Shown here in pieces: positions 42,147-54,160 of a DNA stretch of 64,000 nucleotides; position 1 is the first letter of the stretch, and each line of letters starts with the position of its first letter. Source of the stretch: Isoetes taiwanensis. Lineage: Eukaryota > Streptophyta > Lycopodiopsida > Isoetales > Isoetaceae. The stretch lies in the NCBI GenBank assembly GCA_021234155.1, contig JAJEKV010000060.1, positions 7,216,323 to 7,280,322 of the forward strand, in the 5' to 3' direction. A program made the position numbers and the translations under genes. A model generated the notes under the pieces. The model did no database searches. It was not told the origin of the DNA and saw only the letters and a list, made by a program, of their open reading frames with translations.

Positions 42147-44212
42147 GCATCGTTCATCTTCTTTGAATCGTAAGCAACAACTCTCCCCTCCTGCATTAGA
42201 ACTCCACCAAGAGCTATCTTACTAGCGTCGGGTGGCTCTTTTATCCTTTTCGTGATCGGGCAAGGTAAGGACTGGTGTGCGGATGTTAAGGCATCCTTGA
42301 GCTTCTGAAAGCCGACTTGGACTTTTGTTTTCCAATGTTCCATCCAATCCTTTACTTTCTCATGCCTTGTGAGATTAGTAAGAGGTGCGGCAATTGTTGC
42401 AAAATCCTTAACAAATTTTCGATAATATCCTGCGAGTCCCAAGAAACTCCCGACCTCTGAAACATTAGCTGGAATGGGCCAATCCTTTACTGCTTCTATC
42501 TTAGCTGGGTCTGTAGCAATTCCTTCTGCTGAGATAATATGCCCCAAATAGTCTACCCTCGGAGTGGCGAACTTGCATTTAGAGAACTTGGCAAAGAGCT
42601 GATGGCGCCTTAGCTTTTGCAAAGCTAATCGAAGATGTTGTTCATGTTGCTGCAAGGTTTTACTATAGATGAGAATGTCATCAAAGAAAATGACAACAAA
42701 ATCATCCAAGTATTGGCGGAAGATGTCATTCATCAACCGCATAAACGTTGCAGGGGCATTGGTCAATCCAAAAGGCATGACGGTAAATTCATAATGCCCA
42801 TATCTGGTGCGAAAAGCAGACTTATGGATGTCCTCTTCCTTAATCCTTATCTGATGGTACCCGGAGCGCAAATCAATCTTTGAGAAATATTTTGCTCCTT
42901 GCAACTGGTCCATAAGATCATCTGCCCTAGGCAAAGCATAGCGATTCTTGATGGTATGCTTATTGAGTTGCCTATAATCAATACACATCCTTAAGGAGCC
43001 ATCTTTCTTCTTGACAAAAAAAATAGGAGTGCCAAATGGTGAAACACTGGGCCGAATAAACCCCAAATTCAGTAACTCTTGTAGCTGTTTCTTAAGCTCT
43101 GCTAACTCCGGAGGACTCATTCGGTACGGGGCTTTGCTGGTAGGCTTAGTACCTGGTTCAAGAGTTATCTCACATTCCACCCCTCTGAAAGGAGGAAGCT
43201 TGTGGATCTCATCTGGAAAGAGATCGCTAAATTCTCGAAGAAGGGTAGCAATGTCCGATGGTAAAGCGTCGATTACTTGCTGCTGTTTGGAGTCCGACTC
43301 AATGGAAGCAAGTTTAATGAGGCAAAGGAGTTCATTCCTGCGTATAGCTTTTCCTAGCTGCTTTACTGACATTGATTGCATGGCGGAGTGTAATGAATCA
43401 CCTTTTATCGTCACACGTGCTCCATTAGCGGCGTTGAAGGTGACCTCCCTCTTTTCGCAGTCTATGTGGGCCCTGGCAGACGCTAAAAACTCCATTCCCA
43501 CAATAAGATCATATTTGCCAATGTCCATTAACTCGGCACCCAAGGCAACTGGTGCACCTGGCAACTGCATTTTAAGGTTAATACGGCGGCCATGAGTGTG
43601 TCTGATCTTCCCGCTAGCTAATGTGACTGGCTTAGGTCGGGATTTCAACGTTTGCAGCTGCAGTACCTGGGCCATTCTAGGAGAAGCAAAATTATGTGTA
43701 CTACCCGTGTCCATCAAAATTATGAAGGGCTTACTGTCTACTTGGCCTATTGTAGAAATAACAGAAGGCTGACTTTCAGCGTTGCCTGTTTCTATAGCGG
43801 CAAGAATATGAGACGCACCATGAATGTACTCGGGAGCCTCGTCTTCCGCAGCAAGATTGGACTCCAAATCTTCCCAATCCAGGTCGGCCATGGCCAGTTG
43901 AGCAGTCTGCGTGACGTACGGACAATTCTGCATGAAGTGTCCAGGCCTCATGCACCGGTAGCATGCCTTATCTCGGCGGAGCTGTTCTCTGGCCTCCTTA
44001 GGGATGGACTGTAAGAGGCCCCGAACTTCCTTACCCGCATTGTTCTCATGACCCGGGCGTAGCAAAAGGCGACTTTCTTCTCCCTCGGGCCATAAGAATT
44101 GTGCTTTGAGAGGGCCCCGGACTTGGCGAACGGGGTTTGTAAGGTGTGGACGGCCGTGGCTGCGAGTAAGGAGCAGGTCGCAGATCTTGGTTCTTTGGCG
44201 TGTCTTCCTCAA
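42147..44212 (-). pseudogene. gag end, protease, reverse transcriptase and RNase H start of element 3
   Basis: One 698-codon frame. Residues 84-97 form an intact zinc knuckle, [14 protein letters not shown]. Protease: [14 protein letters not shown], catalytic Asp 168. Reverse transcriptase: [37 protein letters not shown] and the FFDD catalytic box at about residues 509-512. RNase H begins ([20 protein letters not shown]) and stops at MNDA, where the inversion breakpoint replaces the rest with LTR sequence. Within its length this is the best-preserved gypsy coding region in the window. Without integrase and RNase H in cis it is non-functional. Confidence 0.9.
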
Positions 44213-44652
44213 GGCTTAATGCCTTAGCTTCCGCCTCTGGCACCGATTTTGGGTCTATGGCCTTGACCATACGTTTAATGGATGGGGCCAACCCTTCAAT
44301 GTAGCCCTCTACTGCCCTTTTCTCATTCATTCCTGGTACATACAACCTCAAACGCATGAATTCGCTGTAGGTAGGCCTGACCGACATGCCCTTCTCGCTC
44401 CAACCTCGTAGAAGGTCTGAATGCAGTTGGCATTTGTGCGCATCGAGGCACGTAATGCGATTTAAAAGCCTTAGCGAACTTCTTGAACTTGCATCCGCTC
44501 CCCGTCCGGTGCTTAGCTCGGGCGTAACCCTTCCACCAAATACGGGCAGCCTCCGGTGGTGGTTCGTGGTGGCGACCTTCCCTCAGATCTTTCTCTGTCA
44601 TTCCATAGGACTTCCCTAATTCCTTCATTTCGTCCCAACCAAGATTCCGCAT
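44046..44652 (-). pseudogene. gag (capsid part) of element 3
   Basis: Two overlapping frames carry one Gag: GWDEMKELGKSYGMTEKDLR then FKKFAKAFKSHYVPR in the first, and EFMRLRLYVPGMNEKRAVEG, YIEGLAPSIKRM in the second. These align with element 1 gag at 14193-14700. Frame changes near 44390 and 44200 separate it from the pol frame. The capsid text starts directly after non-coding sequence, as in element 1. Confidence 0.8.
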
Positions 44653-45994
44653 TCAAGCCTCCTCCTCGATTTCCCATCAAACCGAGCCAACTTCCGGTTT
44701 TCCATATACTAGTGATGGTCAGATCAACGGTTTTCCTGTACTTTATCCTTACGCCTTGAATGGTCATTGTCTCGATAGCGAGGATCCGAAGAAGCCGGGT
44801 GGTTGAATGTGAGGAAGCGGCACTATCCTTAGAGGAACTTCGATGACGCGCTTAGCATGAGTCCTCCTTTATGCAGTGCATGTGGCTAGCTCGGGAGGAG
44901 ATGGTGGCAGTGTGTGGGACTCAATGGTCGTGGAGGTAATTCCGTCCGGCCCTCCCCGAAAGTATGTGGCGGTGGATTGGTATGCAACACATAAGCCCTT
45001 AAACTCACCGAAGTTGCCTTTTCATTAACATCAATTCCTCGCTCAGGGGGGTTACCGGGCGTTGGAGGGTGTTGCCAAGCGGCCGCTACGCATAATCACC
45101 GCCTATAGGGAGCATTCATGAATATATAAGCATTTATACTAATGTATAATCCCTTTTAAAATAATTGAGATCAAAAGAATATACAAAACAAAACAATGTT
45201 TTTATTTCATTGAAGTCGAAAGTACAAAACAAGTATATTGGTACATGGGTTAAGACGAAAAGTAGGTATGATACGATGGAAACTCTTAAAATTATATCCG
45301 CATGCAAAAAGAATAAAAGAACAAAGAAAACATAACAGAAGAGACCAAGCCTAGGGTTGGGCGAAGGGAGGTACAGGATCGCTGTGGGTACTCTCCCGCA
45401 TGCTCGGACGAAGTTTATAGCGTGCCCGTGCTTGGACAATGATTGCTTGGTACTCCCATGTTGGGCTGATAATCGAAAGGTTAAAGAGCCTTCGCATCAC
45501 ATAAAAGAGTTGCCAAAGATGGTCGCATGCCCCTCGGCTGGCTTCATGCCCGGTCATATTCCAAAGAGTCCTGTGTACGACATTACGGGTCATCTTCGGA
45601 TCCTCGAAAAGCTCGATCCCCGAGGATGTTAACTATCTCCACCCTTTATCTGGGTCGTAGGGTTCTCCCGTGGCGGTGGTTCGATGTCAACGCCTTCCTC
45701 CCACTCGATATTCACCATATCTCGCCATAGTCTTGATCCTAAGTGGTCCGGGATCGTCCCTCCTAACCATATCGGTGATTCTTTCCTCATACTCCCAAAT
45801 GTTTTCCTCTGCAACATAGTTGGAACATTTTGTAATTCCATTATATTCTAAAGTTTTAATACTTTTGAAGAGGATGTCATAAAAAGAACAATTTAGTTAT
45901 ACTCATCAAGAAAACTTTGTATTTAATAAGTAGATAAGGTACACCATTTTTCAATATGGTTTAAACAATTGCCAATCCAAAATCTCATAAATAC

Positions 45995-46060
<66 letters not shown>

Positions 46061-46118
46061 CAAAATTTATATAGCACCCTTAGTTCAGGAACTAGGCCCT
46101 GCCTCTTTATCCTTAGCC
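44653..46118 (-). other. Leader spacers and a short unknown ORF block of element 3
   Basis: AT-rich stretches (about 45110-45350 and 45840-46080) flank a block at 45357-45841 with two short minus-strand ORFs (ELQNVPTMLQRKTFGSMR; ACDHLWQLFYVMRRLF) in different frames. No family is recognised. The arrangement suggests introns or separate small units between ORFX and gag. Confidence 0.4.
46001..46058. repeat. (AT)n microsatellite
   Basis: About 29 uninterrupted AT units in a non-coding spacer of element 3. The IYIYIY open frames across it are artefacts. Confidence 0.97.
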
Positions 46119-47530
46119 CTAGGAGGTGGTGGAGGCGGTGGCCGTCGCAGCGAGAGCTACCCCTGTGGTCCACCGCGGGTCACCGCAACAGATGCAACCT
46201 CCGGTGGATAGGCAACGGCCAATGGGGCTGCCGTGAGGAGCTTCATGCCCATCCAAGGCGCAATATCCTGGCCCAAGGCCGTAAGGGCAAGATCCCGTCG
46301 TACGAGTACATACGTAAACGTACGATAGGGAAGCTTCTTGTGGCCGCCAAAGCTGTAGAAAGTGCACCTGAGGGCCCACCATGAAGCTTCAGCCTCGCCC
46401 TAAATCCCGGCTATGAAGAGGACTTGCCCGTATTTGAAGGCCGACAAAAAGAAACGTAAGATGGTTACCCAAAGATTTCCCTCATGCGAAGTCTCGTGAT
46501 GTCGCCACTTTTATCCAGTCCATGGGGACTTCTTCCTCCTTGAGCTCCCCGCTGTTCCTCCTTCTTGTGCGCAGGGTTATGGTATAAATCTTCACCCCTC
46601 ATCATCCGAAGCCTGAGGGAACTTCCACCATATTAATGTTTGGGACGTGAGGTCCCATAGCCGTGAAGGCATCCGTGCAAAGCTGCGGCCGGTTCCCCGT
46701 GATCACGGTCAATAAGACGCACAGAGTCTCCGCCGGGCCTAGAGTCTCCTCGACGGAACCGGGAGCTGGTGCACCTCCCGAGGAAGCTCTGTAGAGAAGT
46801 GAAGTCGATGAAATCATCCATACAATACTCCGCAAGCTCGAAAGTACATGGTCTTTGGCGCTATGCCTAAATCCGCCACCACGTGATACGCCCGTGATAA
46901 TATCATCCAAGAGAAGGTATTCCTGCCCCTCGGTGATAAATAACCGGAAGGTCGCCTAACCCCGACAAGCCTATCGATTGGTCACGCCACGGTGGTAGCT
47001 CCTCCGCTAGTTCTTTCCAACCGCAAAGTCGCCCATCCCTATATGCTCGCCATCCCTCCTCGAGGATTCCGCAGCTTGCCCTTCTCTCTGCCGGCAAGGT
47101 TTCATCCTCAACGTATGGGTCCATGAGGATGGCTAGAGCGAAAAGTAGCTTCCGTGATACTGCTGCCCCCCGATGCGTCGACCACCGGTAGGTGTTTACC
47201 CCATCGGAGTTTCCCCTTCAAGACGTCATAAGCATGTGTGTCCCCGCCTAGCATCTGCCGAACTATCTCCCGCTCCAAATACAAGTGGGGAGGATCCCCC
47301 AGAGGAATACACAGAGGAAGCATTTCCTCCATGTAAAAGTCAAGGAATCCGGCGTAGTCCGGATGCCGCTGCATATTGGCAAGGAGATCTACGCGTTGGC
47401 ATAGCAAAGGCTGCAGCAGGTCGAAGGGAACCTCGTGGATCCCATTTCTCCATCAAGGTACCAGCAAAGAAGGTCTACGGGCGGCAGCCCATGGCGCTTA
47501 GAAGGAAGGAGAGAGGAAAAGAAGCATTTT
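46119..47530 (-). pseudogene. ORFX of element 3: unknown ORF shared with element 1
   Basis: Coding signal is spread over all three minus frames, for example YAGFLDFYMEEMLPL (about 47330), LCGWKELAEELPPW (about 47010), FITEGQEYLLLDDIITG (about 46900-46950), and CTFYSFGGHKKLPYRTFTYV (about 46310-46370). The last two align with IVIEGEGYILANDIL and SGFGQHAKLSSHTDHI of element 1 at equivalent places, so this is the same gene. The many single-base frame changes could be decay or consensus error. No known domain is recognised. Confidence 0.5.
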
Positions 47531-47697
47531 AAAATAACCTTACACAGTCCCCTTTTAAACCCTTTTTATTAAAGCTGACGTCAGCATTTTATTTTAAATT
47601 TAACATAAAAAAAACATTAAACTTTTAATTCAAAATAAAAACCTCTTTATTAATTATCACAAAAAGATATGTACAAATGCGGATCCCCGCAATTAGG
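47531..47697 (-). other. AT-rich spacer after the H3-like ORF of element 3
   Basis: Counterpart of 12137-12312 in element 1: on the minus strand it starts just after the ORF1 stop with GGATCCGCATTTGTACATAT and continues AT-rich for about 150 bp. Confidence 0.5.
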
Positions 47698-48354
47698 CTA
47701 AGGTTGCTCCCCCCGTATCCTACGGGCGAGGGCTAAATCCTTAGGCATTATGGTGACCCTCTTTGCGTGGATAGCGCAAAGGTTGGCATCACTGTGTGCT
47801 ACCAAGTAGGCTTCAGCAGCCTCTTGAGCGCCAAAATTGCAAAGGTCCGAAACGGAGATCGGTCTTAAATTGCCGCGGCATCTCCCCGCACCAGCCTCTG
47901 AAGGTAAATTTTTCCCGATCGGAAGGTCCGTGGATTCTCTGAAATTTGGCGGATCTCCCCGCAATGCCACGGCACCGGGTCGGAACCGATGAGGCTTCCG
48001 CTGGGCCTGTGCCCCGACGATGTTGGCACCGCCTTGGCCCCAAAGAACCGGCCGGGGAGTTATCCACTCCCGAGCCGCCTCCCCGGCCGGAGCTGATCTT
48101 CTTCCCAAAAGCCCCGGCGACAGTTTTAACTTATCCTTATATTGACTGCCGGGCCTTATGGGCAACTCCTTCCTCCTGAGCTTAATGTATTTCAATATGG
48201 ATGCGGCCGGTTTTGGGTTCGAGCCACTCCCGTGATGCACCTCCCTCCCCGCTGGTCCCGCTTGATTTTGTCGGGTCCCGCCTCTTGCTCCAACTTCTCG
48301 CGCTTCCCGAGCTCTCCTTAGGTCTTCTTGGATCCGAGCAAAGTTGGGCTGCAC
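47698..48354 (-). pseudogene. ORF1 of element 3: basic N-region plus histone H3-like fold
   Basis: The 218-codon frame has a charged N-terminal half (residues 1-115) and then the H3 core from about residue 119: [13 protein letters not shown], then STDLPI, and after frame slips [20 protein letters not shown] and [19 protein letters not shown] before the TAG at 47698. The missing middle is readable in a neighbouring minus frame as QFKTDLRF (about 47855). This is nearly the whole of H3 from residue 37 to the C-terminus, about 97 residues, matching canonical length. Short H3-type loop 1 (FKTDLRF) and the MPKD segment argue for replication-type H3 over CENH3. A few single-base slips break the frame. 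Position between primer site and ORFX is shared with element 1. Confidence 0.85.
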
Positions 48355-49671
48355 GGCAAAGCATTAAGTTCAGCCAAGTGGTACCTTTGTGGTCGAAGAC
48401 CCATATCTATCCAATAGTTGTCGATAGTCTATGCCGATGTCGGGATTTCTCCCCATACAAAGCCGTTGGAACCCTCATGCCATTGGTATGGGGAACCTCA
48501 ATGGTTTCGCCATCGATGACGGGCAAAGCCGCCCCTCGAGGTACCGGTACATTCCTTACCCCGGCCAAGGTGTCACCCGCCAATCTCCCGTTGGTCGCCC
48601 CCCCCCGGCAAAACCCCTAATACGGGGCCGGGCCCGGCCCCGACATCTTCCTCCTCCGTATGGCCTTCCCCGCTCGAGGATAAAATTTGATGAGCATCAT
48701 TACCATATCGGTTGCTCAACAAGGGTATATGGGAGTCGGGCGTGGTTCACCGGGATGAGGAATGGCTCGAGAAGTGATAGACAGGATATGGAATCCTATC
48801 GTTGTTCTCAAACCTATTGACCAGCTCATCCAACAAGATGTCGATGAGGGCGGGTCAAAGAGCCATGTGCTTAGCAATCATGGCGTGAGATCTCCACGAT
48901 GCTCATGGTGGTTGGATCCGAGCGCCTTGGTGATGGCCATAGGGAATAGTGAGGGGCGCCGGCAAATAAAGAGGATGGCAAAGGGGGCTTAAGATGCACA
49001 AGGCACAAGGGCGCAGGAGCAAGGTCCGGTCCGGCGGCGATGGCGAGGGCTGCCTCAGCGTTGGAGGCGCGGAAGCAAAAGCAAATGACAGAAATGGTTT
49101 GCTAAATCGGCCAATTAACTTTTAAAATTTCAAAAAAATTTTCTTATTAACTTCAAAATTTTATTATTAAAAAATTATACGGCTGAAATACGCCACATAC
49201 GGCTTCGGGTACCGATGGCATTATACCGGTTTCGCCTCGACCGGGTGTCGCCGAAATGCAAGCGGGCCGAAGTTGACTGGGCGGGTCCGCTGACTCGAAG
49301 TCCGACGGTCGGGCCGACAAAGATTTCGGGCGCCGATCTTGATCAAAGTGACAAAAAGCAAGCGGCGCCCGAAGTTCATTTTTGGGCCTGCCCTTGACCA
49401 TTTTTCGCCTAGAGTTGATCAAGCTTTTAGAGTAATTCGAAAGTACGCCCAATCCAATGGAGCCATCATCTTTGTCATTTGAGCTACCCATCGCACCTGC
49501 TAGGCCTCCAATCTTGGCCCCTCCACTTCAAGGCTACAATTTCTTAACTTAACCTAACACCAAGCCAAACAACAAAGAGAACTAACGACGCATTGACTTA
49601 GCCTCCTCCTAACTACCGTATACGAAAGTTAGTGTTTGGCCGCTGCTATGATTTCAACAACCCAAATCACG
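48355..49671 (-). other. Leader of element 3 between primer site and ORF1
   Basis: Short fragmentary minus-strand ORFs (MGSSNDKDDGSIGLG near 49490, RRKMVKGRPKNELRA) may belong to the N-terminal part of ORF1 or Gag. No domain is recognised. Confidence 0.4.
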
Positions 49672-49682
49672 GCTCGATACCA
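49672..49682 (-). promoter_or_regulatory. Primer-binding site of element 3
   Basis: On the minus strand TGGTATCGAGC follows the 5' LTR end: a slightly mutated version of the TGGTATCAGAGC initiator tRNA-Met site in element 1. Confidence 0.7.
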
Positions 49683-51295
49683 CTCGCGGACGCCCCTGCA
49701 ATATATATAACCCTGACGATACATACGGGGACTTTCCCCCCCATGGCGATCATCTCACCATGAGCGGGGCCCTCCGCCTATTTCGGGCCATCTATGAAAT
49801 GAGGCCCAAGAAGGACACGGCAGGGGTCATTCGCCCACGCCTTCAATGGGACTCCTACGTCATGAAGCATGAATACAAGGGTTAGCACACAAAGCATCTA
49901 ATATACATAAATAACCACCACGAAGGGTGGCGATCCATCCAAAATACCAACGGCATAGAATATGCATCTAATCCTAAGAAAACACCCAAACCCCGTGTTC
50001 TACCCCTCGCTCGGACTCCGTGGGGATCGACCGACGGCCGGGCCTCAAGAGATCGGGCAGACCGAAGTCTTGGCATGGCGCTATCGGCATAGAACATTGG
50101 CTAGGGTTGTCCACTCCATCCGCCCCTCCCCGTGCACACTTTGCGGATGGGTCAATTCATGCTATGGCTTTGCTATAGCCTTCCTGGAGACGCAAACTCG
50201 GGCATCACCCTCTCAGCCTACTCTGTGTTCATGACGCCGGTCCGATGAGGCAGGCCTGGAAGCGCCCCTTCCTGTAATCACAAGGGTTCCATGGGTGAGC
50301 TAGAGAATACGTGCGCATCAGCCACCCCGCATCCGTGCCCCAACTTACTCACCCTAAATCTACTCAAAGTGCAAGGTGCTCCATACGGATCACACCTTCC
50401 CACCTGTGGAGTGTCAGACCCATACCCGCCCTCTACATGACCGCCATCGTGCCCTAGCCCACTCAGAGGAGTCTCAGGAGCCTTGTATGCTCATGCAAGA
50501 CCCCACCCCTCATGTCACCACTGTGTTCCTTGTCTGGTGCTAAGCCAGACCATAGCATCTAGGACCCGGTGGGTTCTTGTGCACAGGCCGCAATTAATGG
50601 GACTCTACAGGGCGCTATCTAGGAGCATACTACAATACACGGTTCGGAGGTCTCTACCCCCCCTTAATCCCCCCCGTTTCAGAGTCAGACTAAACAAGGA
50701 GCCAACAATCCATCCTTTCAGAGTAGAAACCATAATTGAATATAAAGAGTACTTGCTTGTACAAACAAGGGTTAGTTTCTATGATTGAATTACAAAGAGA
50801 ACAGAGAAAGACGGACACAACCAAGTGTTAACTAGAATTCACATAGCCACCTACCTCCAATTAGGGCCGGACTCATTCCCATGGGGCACCTCCATCTCCT
50901 CGGCGGTTGAAGATTCAACCGCGGGCTTCACAGGGACGACCGGTATGGTGGTTCTCTCTCGCAGTGGTTGATGGCGCCACTCCGCCTTCCTTGGTCGATC
51001 TTCGAGTCAATCCCGTGGGATAGGGGTCAAGTTGGCATCCAAACTTGGCAACCCCCATGTCGCCCAATCGATTGGGGTGGCTTCTTCCCAATTGGTAATT
51101 ATCCTAATTTCCTAGGTTATAGGTTATTATTATTAATGTGTTAAATTAGCATAGCTAATTTAATCCTTTGTAAGGTAACCCCCTAGGTTGCAATTAAGTT
51201 CCCATACCCCCATGGTAGCGTACCTTTAGGGAGTGACGTGCTTGTATTTGTACGTGTCCCGTATAGTAGACCGTATAAATACGTGGAACGTCACA
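49683..51295 (-). repeat. 5' LTR of element 3
   Basis: About 1.6 kb on the minus strand from TGTGACGTTCCACG (51295) to GGGGCGTCC near 49690. It is uninterrupted and so shows the original order of the blocks that are split in the 3' LTR (40737-42146 and 38075-38255). Confidence 0.9.
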
Positions 51296-51300
51296 AGACC

Positions 51301-51784
51301 AAGCCGCCGCAGACCACGCAGTCAAAGGCCGTGCCCGGGACCAAGAGGAGGCGCACGGAGAAATGACGCGCTGCACCATCTGCGCCATTTCAGGGTCTCA
51401 AGAGGCACCGCCAACGTTCCTGCAAATCAGGCCCCCTTCCAGGAGTCGGCACCGAGCTTTGACAAAGTATCTATATTGGGCCAAAGGCTATTGTACTATA
51501 TATATGAGTAGATCTAGCCCTCACGTGATAGATGAGTTTTTGGTCTTATCTCACTTCTGCCTTCTCTCGATTGCGAGAGCTCATGTATCAAAATTGATAT
51601 CAAAGAGTTTTGTTCTCTTCATTGGGTTCTACATTGTTCTTTTTGTTTTTCTTGTTGTCTCGTTTCCCTTCCTTAGTTTCTTTTGCAAATCCCGCGTGAC
51701 ACAGCTACCGGATTCTCCTGTTTGATCCACGGGTCCTCACAGCAGGGCTGTCTTGCAGGAGTTCCCGAACCCAGACCCCAAACA
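51301..51784 (+). repeat. 5' LTR of element 4, right piece
   Basis: Continues the LTR from AAGCCGCCGCAG to CCAAACA; with 37963-38074 it aligns over its length with 63347-63943. Confidence 0.93.
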
Positions 51785-51803
51785 CTGTCGCCGCTGCCGG
51801 GTC
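51785..51803 (+). promoter_or_regulatory. Primer-binding site of element 4
   Basis: TGTCGCCGCTGCCGGG lies one base after the LTR and resembles the TGGCGCCGTTGCCGGG site (tRNA-Asp type) common in Athila/Tat elements, with two mismatches. Confidence 0.55.
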
Positions 51804-51831
51804 TGATTTTCTTTCCCTTTCTCCTTTTACC

Positions 51832-54160
51832 ATGTCTGCTCGTGCTTTCACTCCAGAGGAGCTTCTTAGCCAGACGGCGTCTCGCTTGGAGCGCCATCAA
51901 CGTCGCGAGGTTGCTCGAGATATGTATGACACTGCTTATGATATTGAGGGAGGCCATATTCGCTCACGAGCTCAATCGGCGCCACCTACTCCTCGTGTTC
52001 ACTCTCGTCCTGGCTCTCGTCCAGCGTGTAAACATTGTTCACAACCTCAGTCCCCTCATCATACACCTGTTCAGCAACCTCCAGCTTATTTCCACTCCTG
52101 AGAGTGCCTACGTTCATATCTCCTCTGGCCATACTCCTCTGCCTTCACAACCATCATCTCCCCCTGGAGGAATGGGTTATCCCCATGTTTCTTTCGGCCC
52201 TCCCCGGGTTCAGACATATCCTCAATCTCCTTCTTTTCAACAGACTCTTCCAGTTTACACTCTTACCGAAGGTCCTCCACCACAAGAACCTCCTTTTGCA
52301 CATCTTCAGGGTCTTTCTGCTCCTCTGCCACCCCATACGGAATCCATGGAAGTTCTGCCCCATTATGTTCCTCCTTATACACTGCCTCTCTATGCACAAG
52401 GCCAGTCACAATCTTCTTTTCAGACTCTCAAACTGACCTATCCCACTTTTGGCAGTACTAAAGACAAACCATTGGATCAAAGTGCTCAAGCCCACATGGA
52501 AGAATTTGAGGCTCTGGCTGTCCTAAATAGTCACGCTCAACCTCAACTGAAGTTCCATATCTTTTCCACCACGTTGCGTGGATCCCCTCATCAATGGCTC
52601 ATGGCAAACAAAAGCCATTGGAAACAAAACTGGACTGACATGAAGACTGCTTTCCTTTCTCATTATGGGACAACAGATGATGATCAACTTCTTCTCAAGC
52701 AACTCAATGATCTTCAGCAAGAGCCCACGGAATCCGCCAGGGATTTTGCGGATCGTCTTCATATCCTCCTCAACAAACTTCAAGAGTACCCCACGCAAAG
52801 CCAGATCCTCGTCTGGTTTCTGCAGGGACTTCCTCCGGCTATTCGTCTCATGACTGAATACCTGCGCCCCAAGACTTTGGAGCAGGCCATCGAACTTGTC
52901 AATCATTCAGTCAATGTTTCCTCTCGCGGCGTGGCCCTCCAGGAGCTACCCTTTATTCCTCCTGTCATGGTACCTCAGACTGCAGTTCAGCCTCAACACT
53001 CCAATCCTCAACGCAGTCAAATTTGGTGGCACATCTGCAAGTATCAAGGCCATCTGGCCAATGAGTGCAACTCCACCAATGGCCCTCCTCATTGTAAACG
53101 CTGCAACATGTGCAATCATGCCACGGAAGAGTTCACTCGTACTCATCCTACACCCTTTAGGCAGAAGATGGTTTATCAAGTCCAGATCACGCATCAGCAA
53201 CAGACGTCATATCAACCTCAGCAGTTTCAAGCACAACCTCCTCAACAGTATCAACCATCTCAGCAGCCACGGGGACCAAGCAACCGTCCTCCTTTTGATC
53301 CTGCTAAAGCTCAGTGCTATCACTGTTTGGAATGGGGTCATACCACCACGGCATGCCCTCAACTTCCTCAAGTTCAAGTCCAACTTCCAGGCACGAATCA
53401 AACCACGTCCGTATGCCTCACAGCCTATCAACTTTGGATAGCAAATGGCAAACAGGGCCCTCGTCCTGTTCTTCAAAAACCACCACGCATGACTCAACAA
53501 TCACGGTATCAACCCGCTCCTGCAGCAACTCCTCAGATGGATCAACAAGTACAGGAAGAGATTTATCAGGCTCTCAATCCTCCCGTTCAATCGTCAAATT
53601 GGGTTGGGTTGGTTTCACGCCAGACCAGGGCGTCACGCCCCTTGTCCATCCTTCCTCATGATACGCAACCTGCTTTTGCAGTTGACACGATCCCTCATGC
53701 TGAGGACAAGAAGGTCCACTTTGCCCCAGATCTGGATAAACTCATGCCTCATGTCATGCCTAAAGTCAGACAAAGTATTCTGAATCTCATGCAAGCTGCT
53801 GAAGGACGCACACTGGCTAATGTACATGCCACCACCAGAGCTCAGCAGCGTCAGGACGCACCTCCATCATCTCAACCTCCATGCTCTCAGACATATCCGA
53901 ATATTGCTGCAGAGGTGGAGCTTCTCAACGAAGTTGCTGCTTCATTACCACGCACTCCTGCTCCATTGGATACAGCTGATCCATTTTCTCATGTGCCGTT
54001 GGAACTCCAAGAGGAGCTAGCAAAAATCAAAATTCCTTTAAGTCTGGCAACTATTTTGAAACTGTGTCCTGCTCTCAAGGACCAGTTGCCCCTTCCCACG
54101 GTTTTGGTTGGGGCAGTCGCTACCTCCACACCCACGGTACATGCCACGGTGGGCAATTAA
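51832..54160 (+). pseudogene. gag of element 4
   Basis: The ATG at 51832 opens MSARAFTPEELLSQTASRLE; a frameshift near 52090 passes to the frame that runs to a TAA at 54158. After a Pro-rich region comes the capsid domain (FSTTLRGSPHQWLMANKSHW, LLLKQLNDLQQEPTESARDF, VWFLQGLPPAIR). Three zinc-knuckle-like modules follow near 53020-53360; only the last, CYHCLEWGHTTTAC, is a complete CX2CX4HX4C. Protease lies in the same frame just after the TAA, so Gag and Pro were fused or separated by stop readthrough. Confidence 0.85.

Larger units (their letters stand above)
38075..51295 (-). mobile_element. Element 3: chromovirus with full-length H3-like ORF and internal inversion
   Basis: Inserted in minus orientation inside the element 4 LTR with a perfect 5-bp duplication AGACC (38070-38074 and 51296-51300). 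Reading from the right on the minus strand: 5' LTR, primer site, leader, H3-like ORF1, spacer, ORFX, further spacers, gag, protease, RT, start of RNase H. The remainder (rest of RNase H, integrase, chromodomain, polypurine tract, most of the 3' LTR) is inverted at 38256-42146, and the last 181 bp of the 3' LTR resume in minus orientation at 38075-38255. Confidence 0.92.

Noticed and set aside
45969-46211. ORF with an IYIYIY run
   Set aside because: It reads the (AT)n microsatellite and adjoining non-coding sequence.
47698-48003. H3-like ORF as CENH3 (centromeric histone)
   Set aside because: Loop 1 is the short FKTDLRF form and the C-terminus reads [18 protein letters not shown]3 has a longer, divergent loop 1 and different end. 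Canonical H3 ancestry fits better.
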